Origin: Oscillospiraceae bacterium
GTDB taxonomy: Bacteria; Bacillota; Clostridia; Oscillospirales; Oscillospiraceae
Length of the DNA stretch: 12,728 nt
Direction of reading: 5' to 3'
NCBI GenBank assembly: GCA_017501805.1
Contig: JAFVWG010000044.1
Location: forward strand, 1-12,728
Position 1 is the stretch's first letter; each line of letters begins with the position of its first letter. Made by a program: the position numbers and the translations under genes. The notes beneath the pieces are model-generated. The model had not been told where the DNA came from. It saw nothing but the letters and a program-made list of their open reading frames with translations, and did no database searches. Shown here piece after piece: positions 1 to 5,597 of the stretch.

Positions 1-110
1 ACCCGCACAGCGATTCTGACTGGCAGACCTATATGGAAGGTCTGGATGCGCTGCAGTATGACCGCTGGGTCGAGCTGGCTCAGATGGGTTACGACCGCAT
101 CTTCGAGTAA
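1..110 (+). CDS. Extracellular solute-binding lipoprotein, C-terminal end only (5' truncated)
   Basis: Only the last 35 complete codons of a gene are present, read in the frame beginning at base 3 and stopping with TAA at 108-110. The peptide contains SDSDWQTYMEGLDALQYDRW and ends in GYDRIFE. It aligns without gaps to the C-termini of the two complete solute-binding lipoproteins downstream: 29 of 35 residues match the copy ending at 4027 and 20 of 35 match the adjacent copy ending at 2066. It is therefore the last piece of a third paralogue in the same tandem array. By analogy the full protein would be a membrane-anchored ligand-binding component of an ABC importer, but its N-terminus and ligand-binding part lie outside the window. 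The terminator 12 bases after the stop is the same type as those after the other two copies. Confidence 0.85.
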   Translation, partial: PHSDSDWQTYMEGLDALQYDRWVELAQMGYDRIFE

Positions 111-122
111 TTCCGTTATACG

Positions 123-155
123 AACCGCGATGCCCTCGGGCATCGCGGTTTCTTT
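123..155 (+). terminator. Rho-independent terminator of first lipoprotein gene
   Basis: AACCGCGATGCC (123-134) pairs with GGCATCGCGGTT (139-150) around a CTCG loop, followed by TTCTTTG. The core differs by a single loop base from the hairpins after the other two lipoprotein genes, which have UUCG loops. It starts 12 bases after the stop codon. Confidence 0.85.
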
Positions 156-230
156 GTATGCAGAATGCAAAATGCGGAATTGCGGCGCCGCGGTGCGGCA
201 GTTTCTCCGCGTTCTTCAACGGGACGTGAT
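156..230. repeat. Intergenic spacer with short degenerate repeats
   Basis: No gene is seen between the terminator and the next promoter region. At 159-179 there are three consecutive 7-base copies of TGC(A/G)(A/G)AA, followed by the 10-bp palindrome GCGGCGCCGC at 182-191. Spacers with this kind of 'TGCAGAATGC...' run are familiar to me from gut Clostridia genomes, but the assignment to a repeat family is recollection and not tested here. Confidence 0.3.
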
Positions 231-261
231 TTTTTGCCTTTCCTGCCGTGCAAGGCAAAAA
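231..261. promoter_or_regulatory. Perfect 10-bp inverted repeat just upstream of promoter (possible operator)
   Basis: TTTTTGCCTT (231-240) and AAGGCAAAAA (252-261) are perfect inverted arms separated by 11 bases. The repeat ends five bases before the -35 hexamer, so its centre is about 56 bp upstream of the expected transcription start, a usual place for an activator. It could instead be a weak hairpin terminator. No similar element is seen before the second complete lipoprotein gene. Confidence 0.4.
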
Positions 262-266
262 TGATA

Positions 267-295
267 TTGAAAAACAAGGCGGTTTACGATATAAT
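267..295 (+). promoter_or_regulatory. Sigma-A promoter of first complete lipoprotein gene
   Basis: TTGAAA at 267-272 and a consensus TATAAT at 290-295 are separated by exactly 17 bp. The expected start is near base 302, giving a leader of about 50 bases before the start codon, with RBS GAAAGGAG at 341-348. Confidence 0.75.
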
Positions 296-353
296 GTATC
301 CAAGTACTGTGGCTGTTTTTGGAAAAACGGATCACAAGAAGAAAGGAGTCATA

Positions 354-2066
354 ATGATGAAGAAAATTCTTGCGTTGCTGCTTGCGGCGATCATGCTGTT
401 CTCTCTCGTCGCCTGCGGCGGTGGGGCCGAAACGCCGGTCGACCAGGATCAGCCCACCACCCAGGTGGATGAAGCGCCGTACAACGGCGAAATGCCCATC
501 GTGAAGCCGGATGACGAGCCTGTCACGCTCGAGATCGGAATCGTTTCCGAGCCGAACGTTACGGACTACGAAAACAACGCCTTCACCAACTGGCTGGAGG
601 AGACGACCGGCATCGATCTCACCTTCCGCCAGTTTATGGACCACTCGAACGCCGCGACGCAGGTCGCTCTGATGGTCGCCTCCGGCGAGCGCCTGCCGGA
701 CATCATCCTGCGCTTCGGCGGAATCGACAAGCAGCAGGGTGAAGCCTACGGCGAGGACGGTTATTTCGCCCCGCTGACGGAGTACTTTGAGAAGTACGCT
801 TACTACACCCGTCAGGCATTTGAAATGTACTACCCGGATCAGCCCGATCTGTTTCCGATGGTCCTGCGCCGCGGCGCAGGCGCCGACAATCGGCCGATGT
901 ACGGCTTCCCGAACCTGAGAACGGGCCAGTACGCCGAAGTGATGATCCAGCCGTGGATCAACAGCGAATGGCTGGAGAAGCTCGGCCTGGAGAAGCCGAC
1001 CACGATCGAAGAGCTCTACAATGTGCTGGTCGCGTTCCGTGATCAGGACCCGAACGGCAACGGCAAGAAGGATGAGATCCCGCTGCTCGGCCGTGTCTTC
1101 GGATCCTATTCCCAGACCGACCCGCTCAACTGGATCGTCAACGCTTACACCTACTACCACGACAACACCTACTTCGCCATCGAAGACGGTAAGGTCACTG
1201 CCCCCTACCACACCGATGAGTACCGCGAGGCTCTGAAGTTCATCAACAAGCTCCACAAGGAGGGCCTGATGACCGAGCAGAGCTGGACGCAGTCCGGTTC
1301 CGAGCTGAAGGGCATCACCAACCCGACGGGCGACTCTCCCTTCCTCGCCGGTGTTGTTTTCGGCAACGGCGAAGGTATGTTCAACCGCGACAGCCGCGCG
1401 ATGGACGTCTATGTGCCGATGCGTCCGCTGAAGGCCGAGACCGAAAAGGGCGGCTACGCTCCGACTGTCTACACCATTCCGTACACCACCTATATCAGCA
1501 CCGACTGCGAGCATCCCGTTGAGGCGTTTAAGCTGCTCGACTTTATGAACTCGCCCGATGCATACCTGCGTATGCGCTGGGGCGAATACGGCGTGGACTG
1601 GGTCTACTCCGAGGGCGGCAAGCCCGGTCACCGCGGCGGTGAAGCCAAGATCAAGGTGCTGAACCCGGACGTTATGACCGACCAGAACGCGCAGCACTGG
1701 CACTATGTTGCCACTGTTGTTGACGAGAACTACTGGCAGTACGAAATGGATCTTTCCGACACGAACGATTGGAATGCGCGTCATATCACCAAGTGCAACG
1801 AGGTCTACAGCTACACGAAGGAGACCCCGAGACCGGAGAAGGTCTTTGACTTTGCGATCTACTCGGAATCCGATTATGAAGAGCGCAGTGAGTTCGCAAA
1901 GGAACTGCTGTCCTACATCCGTAACCGCAGAGCCGCATTCAGCACGGGCGAAATGGACCCGAACAACGATGCGGACTGGCAGGATTATCTGGACGGTCTG
2001 GAAGTCAACCGCTACACCCGCTGGATCGAACTGGCACAGATCGGCTACGATCGTGTCTTTGCGTAA
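354..2066 (+). CDS. Extracellular solute-binding lipoprotein of an ABC importer (paralogue 1)
   Basis: A 570-residue lipoprotein of the family 1 extracellular solute-binding proteins (the LipO/YtcQ-like group usually linked to carbohydrate uptake). A lysine-start signal peptide leads to the lipobox LVAC with Cys21 as the lipidated residue, then a glycine/acidic linker, then the binding domain. Residues 232-241 read DPNGNGKKDE, an EF-hand-like calcium loop typical of this group. The start is ATG 354; ATG 357 is in frame, has the 8-base RBS spacing seen in the sister gene, and is equally possible. A reading frame continues upstream to 165, but it crosses the promoter and RBS and is rejected. 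The gene has its own promoter and terminator and no permease or ATPase beside it, so it presumably feeds a transporter encoded elsewhere. The ligand cannot be read from the sequence. Confidence 0.93.
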   Translation: MMKKILALLLAAIMLFSLVACGGGAETPVDQDQPTTQVDEAPYNGEMPIVKPDDEPVTLEIGIVSEPNVTDYENNAFTNWLEETTGIDLTFRQFMDHSNAATQVALMVASGERLPDIILRFGGIDKQQGEAYGEDGYFAPLTEYFEKYAYYTRQAFEMYYPDQPDLFPMVLRRGAGADNRPMYGFPNLRTGQYAEVMIQPWINSEWLEKLGLEKPTTIEELYNVLVAFRDQDPNGNGKKDEIPLLGRVFGSYSQTDPLNWIVNAYTYYHDNTYFAIEDGKVTAPYHTDEYREALKFINKLHKEGLMTEQSWTQSGSELKGITNPTGDSPFLAGVVFGNGEGMFNRDSRAMDVYVPMRPLKAETEKGGYAPTVYTIPYTTYISTDCEHPVEAFKLLDFMNSPDAYLRMRWGEYGVDWVYSEGGKPGHRGGEAKIKVLNPDVMTDQNAQHWHYVATVVDENYWQYEMDLSDTNDWNARHITKCNEVYSYTKETPRPEKVFDFAIYSESDYEERSEFAKELLSYIRNRRAAFSTGEMDPNNDADWQDYLDGLEVNRYTRWIELAQIGYDRVFA

Positions 2067-2077
2067 TTCCGATATAA

Positions 2078-2117
2078 AAAACCGCGATGCCTTCGGGCAT
2101 CGCGGTTTTCTTGTTTT
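2078..2117 (+). terminator. Rho-independent terminator after lipoprotein paralogue 1
   Basis: A 14-bp perfect stem, AAAACCGCGATGCC (2078-2091) with GGCATCGCGGTTTT (2096-2109), closes a stable C(UUCG)G tetraloop and is followed by CTTGTTTT. It begins 12 bases after the stop. Confidence 0.92.
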
Positions 2118-2136
2118 GCTGCGCTGTGCGCGGGAT
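2101..2136 (+). repeat. 36-bp downstream repeat, copy 1 (also at 4061-4096)
   Basis: The 3' half of the terminator plus the following TTGTTTTGCTGCGCTGTGCG and CGGGAT matches 4061-4096 in 35 of 36 positions. Its presence after both complete lipoprotein genes shows that the duplicated unit includes the terminator and sequence beyond it. Confidence 0.8.
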
Positions 2137-2147
2137 GGAATGGACAA

Positions 2148-2208
2148 TCCCTCCGTCAAAACCATAGGGTTTGACAGCTCCCTTTGCATAGGGAAGGCTT
2201 GGGTGCGG
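2148..2208. repeat. Palindromic intergenic repeat element
   Basis: Two hairpins follow one another: GTCAAAACC with GGGTTTGAC (2155-2175, one mismatch, ATA loop), then TCCCT with AGGGA (2179-2194). The layout CCCTC-GTCA...TGACAGCTCCCT...AGGGA-GGCTTGG is one I recognise as a common dispersed intergenic element of Faecalibacterium/Ruminococcaceae-like genomes. A related GTCA...TGACAGCT block occurs at 4107-4132. There is no coding capacity. Confidence 0.5.
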
Positions 2209-2220
2209 CGGAAGTTGTGC

Positions 2221-2249
2221 TTGAAAATGCAAATGCGGTGTTGTATAGT
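2221..2249 (+). promoter_or_regulatory. Sigma-A promoter of lipoprotein paralogue 2
   Basis: TTGAAA at 2221-2226 and TATAGT at 2244-2249 are 17 bp apart, mirroring the promoter of the first paralogue. The expected start is near 2256, giving a leader of about 53 bases, with RBS GAAAGGGAGG at 2291-2300. Confidence 0.65.
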
Positions 2250-2308
2250 GAGGTTAGGTCATATTGCCGCCTTATCGGCGGGACACACGAGAAAGGGAGG
2301 AACAAACG

Positions 2309-4027
2309 ATGAAAAAGATTCTTGCATTGCTGCTTGCGGCGATCATGCTGTTCTCTCTTGCTGCCTGCGGCGGCGGGGAGACCGAAAAGCCGGTTGAGCA
2401 GGAGCAGCAGACCACCGTTCAAGCAGATGAAACGCCGTACAACGGCGAAATGCCCATCGTGAAACCGGGCGACGAGCCGGTCACGATCGAGATCGCGCTG
2501 ATCAACGACACCGGCGTGACGGACTATGAGAATAACGCCTACACCAAGTGGCTGGAGGAGCAGACCGGTCTGAATCTCGAATTCCGCCTCTTTATGGATA
2601 ACTCGAACGCCGCGACGCAGGTCGCGCTGATGGTCGCCTCCGGCGAACGGCTGCCGGACGTCATCTGGCAGGTCGGCGGCATCAACAAGCAGCAGGGCGA
2701 AACCTACGGCAAGGACGGCTATTTCCTTCCGCTGTCGGAGTACTTTGAGAAGTACGCGTATCATTTCCGCAAGGCCTTTGAGCTCTACTTCCCGGACGAG
2801 CCGGGACTGCTGGAACAGGTGATAAATCGCGGTGAGGGCGCAGACAATCTGCCGATGTACGCTTTCCCGACAATGAACAAGGGCTCCTACAGCGACGCGC
2901 TGATCCAGGCCTGGATCAACCGTGAATGGCTGGACAAGCTGGGACTGGAGAAGCCGACCACGATCGAAGAGCTGTACGACGTGCTGGTTGCGTTCCGCGA
3001 CGGAGACCCGAACGGCAACGGCAAGAAAGACGAGATCCCGATGACCGGCCGTGTCTATGGCTCCTATTCCGCGACCGACCCGTTCAACTACATCACCAAC
3101 GCTTTTACCTACTACCACGATGTTCAGTATTTCTCGGTGGAGAACGGCGTGCTGGACGCCCCGTTCAAGTCCGACGAATTCCGCGAAATGCTGAAGTTTG
3201 TCCACAAGCTTTATCAGGAGGGGCTGGTGACCGAGCAGAGCTGGACGCAGTCCTCCCAGGAGCTGAAGGGCATCATCAATCCGCTCGAGGGAGCGCCCTA
3301 TCTTGGCGGCGTCGTGTTCGGCAGCTGCGAGAGCATCTTCAACCGTGACAGCACCGCGTTGGACGTCTATGAGCCGCTGCCTCCCCTCAAGGACCACACC
3401 GGCAAGGGAGGCTATGCAACGACCGGCTTCAGCAACGGCTATATCACCTTTATCTCGTCGGATTGCGAACACCCTGTGGAAGCGTTCAAACTGCTGGACT
3501 TCATGTGCTCACCGGAGAGCTATCTGCGGCAGCGCTGGGGCGAATACGGTGTGGACTGGGTCTACTCCGAGGGCGGCAAGACCGGCAACCGCGGCGGCGA
3601 GGCGAAAATCAAGGTCCTGAATCCGTCGGTATTCTACGAGCAGAACGCGCAGAGCTGGCACTATGACGTGGGCGCCGTTGCGGACGAAAGCTACTGGGAG
3701 TATGAGGTGGACTTCACGGACACGGACAACTGGGATACCAAGCTTGTAAACAGATGCAACGAGGTCTACAACTACACGATGGAAGCGCCCCAGCCGAAGG
3801 AGCTTTTCCGCTTCGCGATCTACTCACAGGCCGACTATGATGAGCGCAGTGAGTTCGCAAAGGAGCTGACCGCCTACATCCGTAACAGCAGAGCGGAGTT
3901 CTGCACGGGTATTCTGAATCCGAACAGCGATTCCGACTGGCAGACCTATCTGGACGGACTGGACGCGCTCCAATACGACCGCTGGATCGAGCTGGCACAG
4001 ATCGGCTATAACAGAATTTTTGAGTAA
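2309..4027 (+). CDS. Extracellular solute-binding lipoprotein of an ABC importer (paralogue 2)
   Basis: A 572-residue paralogue of the gene at 354-2066, alignable along its whole length. The signal peptide ends in the lipobox LAAC with Cys20 as the lipid anchor. DPNGNGKKDE at 233-242 is the same EF-hand-like calcium loop, and long blocks such as NSNAATQVALMVASGERLPD, EYGVDWVYSEGGK and RWIELAQIGY are shared. Divergence is greatest in short stretches inside the domain, for instance WQVGGINKQQGE against LRFGGIDKQQGE, as expected if the copies differ in ligand preference; that is inference. ATG 2309 is chosen because GGGAGG lies 8 bases upstream and the signal peptide begins there. An in-frame extension to 2264 lacks an RBS and adds charged residues. 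The gene has its own promoter and terminator and no transport partner in the window. Confidence 0.93.
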   Translation: MKKILALLLAAIMLFSLAACGGGETEKPVEQEQQTTVQADETPYNGEMPIVKPGDEPVTIEIALINDTGVTDYENNAYTKWLEEQTGLNLEFRLFMDNSNAATQVALMVASGERLPDVIWQVGGINKQQGETYGKDGYFLPLSEYFEKYAYHFRKAFELYFPDEPGLLEQVINRGEGADNLPMYAFPTMNKGSYSDALIQAWINREWLDKLGLEKPTTIEELYDVLVAFRDGDPNGNGKKDEIPMTGRVYGSYSATDPFNYITNAFTYYHDVQYFSVENGVLDAPFKSDEFREMLKFVHKLYQEGLVTEQSWTQSSQELKGIINPLEGAPYLGGVVFGSCESIFNRDSTALDVYEPLPPLKDHTGKGGYATTGFSNGYITFISSDCEHPVEAFKLLDFMCSPESYLRQRWGEYGVDWVYSEGGKTGNRGGEAKIKVLNPSVFYEQNAQSWHYDVGAVADESYWEYEVDFTDTDNWDTKLVNRCNEVYNYTMEAPQPKELFRFAIYSQADYDERSEFAKELTAYIRNSRAEFCTGILNPNSDSDWQTYLDGLDALQYDRWIELAQIGYNRIFE

Positions 4028-4037
4028 GTTCATCATA

Positions 4038-4078
4038 AAACCCGCGATGCCTTCGGGCATCGCGGGTTTCTTGTTTTG
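4038..4078 (+). terminator. Rho-independent terminator after lipoprotein paralogue 2
   Basis: A 14-bp stem, AAACCCGCGATGCC (4038-4051) with GGCATCGCGGGTTT (4056-4069), has a UUCG loop and is followed by CTTGTTTT. It is nearly identical to the hairpin at 2078-2109; the bp changes in the stem are compensated (CCC/GGG). Confidence 0.92.
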
Positions 4079-4096
4079 CTGCGCTGTGCGCGGGAT
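4061..4096 (+). repeat. 36-bp downstream repeat, copy 2 (also at 2101-2136)
   Basis: 35 of 36 bases match 2101-2136, covering the terminator's 3' arm and a further stretch ending in GCGCTGTGCGCGGGAT. Confidence 0.8.
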
Positions 4097-4104
4097 TGGA
4101 TAAG

Positions 4105-4225
4105 ACCCTCTCAGTCAGCTTCGCTGACAGCTGTCTCGCTGCGGCTCGGTCCCGCCGCGGCTCTGATATGCCACCGGCATATCATTCACTACCGCGGCGC
4201 ACGCTTCGCGTACCCGGAGGGAGCG
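4105..4225. repeat. Composite palindromic intergenic repeat
   Basis: This gene-free spacer between convergent genes holds GTCAGC-TTC-GCTGAC (4114-4128), then a nested structure. CGCCGCGG (4153-4160) and CCGCGGCG (4192-4199) flank the 9-bp hairpin TGATATGCC-ACC-GGCATATCA (4164-4184). Its first block shares the CCCTC...GTCA...TGACAGCT layout of 2150-2180. It resembles short non-coding palindromic repeats that are dispersed in gut Clostridia; this is recollection, and copy number in this genome is unknown. No transposase is nearby. Confidence 0.5.
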
Positions 4226-4250
4226 CCGGGAAATAAGGCTGCTGCGGAGG

Positions 4251-4282
4251 AAATGAAAACACCCCCGCGGAGCGGGGGTGTT
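4251..4282 (-). terminator. Rho-independent terminator of the cation efflux gene
   Basis: On the minus strand an 11-bp stem (arms 4282-4272 and 4268-4258, AACACCCCCGC with GCGGGGGTGTT) has a 3-base loop and is followed by TTCATTT. It starts 6 bases after the stop codon. Confidence 0.85.
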
Positions 4283-4287
4283 CGGGG

Positions 4288-5460
4288 TTATTCGTTGAAT
4301 GCGCTGCTGTCCACGCAGATGACGGCGTAGTGATCCTTCCAGCGGTTTCTGATCTGCTGCGAGATCTGCTCCTTGAGAGACTCCCGATCCTGTTCCAGAT
4401 CGAAGGGGATGACAAGGTCGAAGATGACGTTCGTGTGGCGCGGACCCTCGACCATGCGGAAATCGTGGATGGAGAGGCGCGGATCGAGCGCCCTGACAAG
4501 CTCCGAAACGGCCTGCCGCTTTTCGGTGAGCACCGCGTCGTCCGTGACGATCGGGTCGTAGTGGATGACGAGCTGAAGCTGCAGTTCGCTGTCGAAGTCC
4601 CGCTCAATGCCGTCGATGATGTTGTGCGCCGTGAGAACGTCCAGATTGCGGTCCATCTCCACGTGCGCGCTGGCAAAGCGCCGTCCCGGTCCGTAGTCAT
4701 GCACGATGAGATCGTGCACGCCGAGCACGTCTTCGTAGGAAAGGATCTTTTCGGCGATCGCCTTGCTCAGCTCCGGGTCCGGCGCCGAGCCGAGCAGCGG
4801 GTCTATGCTGCTTCTGGCAAGGTCAAAGCCGCTGTAGAGGATGAACAGCGCCACGGCGAAGCCAACATAGGCGTCCGGGTCAAAGCCCGCGAAACGCCCG
4901 ACAAGCAGGCTCGCAAGGACTGCCGAGGTCGCGAGGACGTCGTTGCGGCTGTCAACGGCGGTCGCAAGCAGCGCCGGCGAGGAGATCTCATTCCCGAGCC
5001 GGTGGTTGAAGCGCATCATCCAAAGCTTCACGCAGACCGAGGCGAGCAGAACGCCGACCGTGACCCAGGAAAACTCGGTGGGCGCGGGGCGCAGCATTTT
5101 CTCCACAGAGGACTTGGCAAGCTCGAAGCCGATCACAAGGATCAGCAGGGAGATGAACATACTTGCGAGGTATTCCATCCGCGCGTGACCGAAGGGATGA
5201 TCCCGATCCGCGGGCTTTTCCGCGATGCGGAAGCCGATGAGCGTGATGACGGACGAGGCCGCGTCGGAGAGGTTGTTCAGCGCGTCGGCGGAGACGGAGA
5301 TGCTCCGGCTGATGAGTCCGACGGCGAGCTTTCCGAGCGCGAGCAGCAGATTGCAGACAATGCCGACTGTGCCCGAGAGCTTTCCGCAGGCGGTGCGGAC
5401 GGCGGGGGAGGATGTATCTTCAAAATTTTTGACGAAGAGTCGTACCAAATGGCTTTTCAA
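4288..5460 (-). CDS. Cation diffusion facilitator (CDF) family metal efflux transporter, probable manganese type
   Basis: This inner-membrane metal/proton antiporter of 390 residues (from the TTG start) has the CDF signature SVSADALNNLSD in the second membrane segment and HPFGHARMEYLASM before the third. The transport-site residues appear to be N62xxxD66 and D170xxxD174. Zinc exporters usually carry His in one or both motifs, whereas an Asn/Asp plus Asp/Asp set is known from MntE-like manganese exporters, so manganese is the best guess. The cytoplasmic tail is long, with two ferredoxin-like dimerisation segments and HVEMD, AHNIIDGIE and IHYDP metal-site-like motifs. TTG 5460 is preferred because GAGGTG (5472-5467) sits 6 bases before it. 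The alternative GTG 5469 overlaps that RBS and has none of its own. The gene is monocistronic, with its own promoter and terminator. Confidence 0.9.
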   Translation of the reverse strand: MKSHLVRLFVKNFEDTSSPAVRTACGKLSGTVGIVCNLLLALGKLAVGLISRSISVSADALNNLSDAASSVITLIGFRIAEKPADRDHPFGHARMEYLASMFISLLILVIGFELAKSSVEKMLRPAPTEFSWVTVGVLLASVCVKLWMMRFNHRLGNEISSPALLATAVDSRNDVLATSAVLASLLVGRFAGFDPDAYVGFAVALFILYSGFDLARSSIDPLLGSAPDPELSKAIAEKILSYEDVLGVHDLIVHDYGPGRRFASAHVEMDRNLDVLTAHNIIDGIERDFDSELQLQLVIHYDPIVTDDAVLTEKRQAVSELVRALDPRLSIHDFRMVEGPRHTNVIFDLVIPFDLEQDRESLKEQISQQIRNRWKDHYAVICVDSSAFNE

Positions 5461-5465
5461 AACGA

Positions 5466-5472
5466 TCACCTC
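5466..5472 (-). promoter_or_regulatory. Ribosome binding site selecting the TTG start of the CDF gene
   Basis: GAGGTGA on the minus strand is separated by about 6 bases from TTG 5460. It includes the alternative GTG codon (5469-5467), so it decides the start in favour of TTG. Confidence 0.6.
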
Positions 5473-5480
5473 AATGTGTC

Positions 5481-5509
5481 AGCATACAGGAAAATGGTGG
5501 AAAATACAA
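5481..5509 (-). promoter_or_regulatory. Putative promoter of the CDF gene
   Basis: On the minus strand TTGTAT (5509-5504) and TATGCT (5486-5481) are 17 bp apart, four of six matches each. The position about 20 bases upstream of the RBS and downstream of the ABC operon hairpin fits an independent transcript. Confidence 0.4.
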
Positions 5510-5547
5510 GGGGAAAGAGAAAAGGAAATGTGGATCGGAATTGCTGC

Positions 5548-5582
5548 GGAGAAATTCGGCGGCTTCGCAAACGCGAAGCCGC
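5548..5582 (-). terminator. Hairpin terminator of the MarR-ABC exporter operon
   Basis: A 10-bp perfect stem, GCGGCTTCGC (5582-5573 on the minus strand) with GCGAAGCCGC (5568-5559), has a 4-base loop and lies 15 bases after the stop of the last ABC gene. The following CGAATTTCTCC has only a weak T tract, so termination may be partial. Confidence 0.6.
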
Positions 5583-5597
5583 TGAGGTTTTGGGTGC

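Noticed and set aside
165..353. N-terminal extension of the first complete lipoprotein to base 165
   Set aside because: It passes through the consensus promoter and the RBS and would bury the signal peptide inside the protein.
216..2189. Long minus-strand open frame of 657 codons opposite the first complete lipoprotein gene
   Set aside because: It mirrors the plus-strand gene in a G+C-rich sequence, has no recognisable domain or RBS, and crosses the terminator and promoter. The same holds for the minus-strand frame at 2156-3472.
4105..4260. tRNA gene or CRISPR repeat in the convergent spacer
   Set aside because: The hairpins do not form a cloverleaf, there is no CCA-type acceptor or T-loop consensus, and there are no regularly spaced direct repeats.
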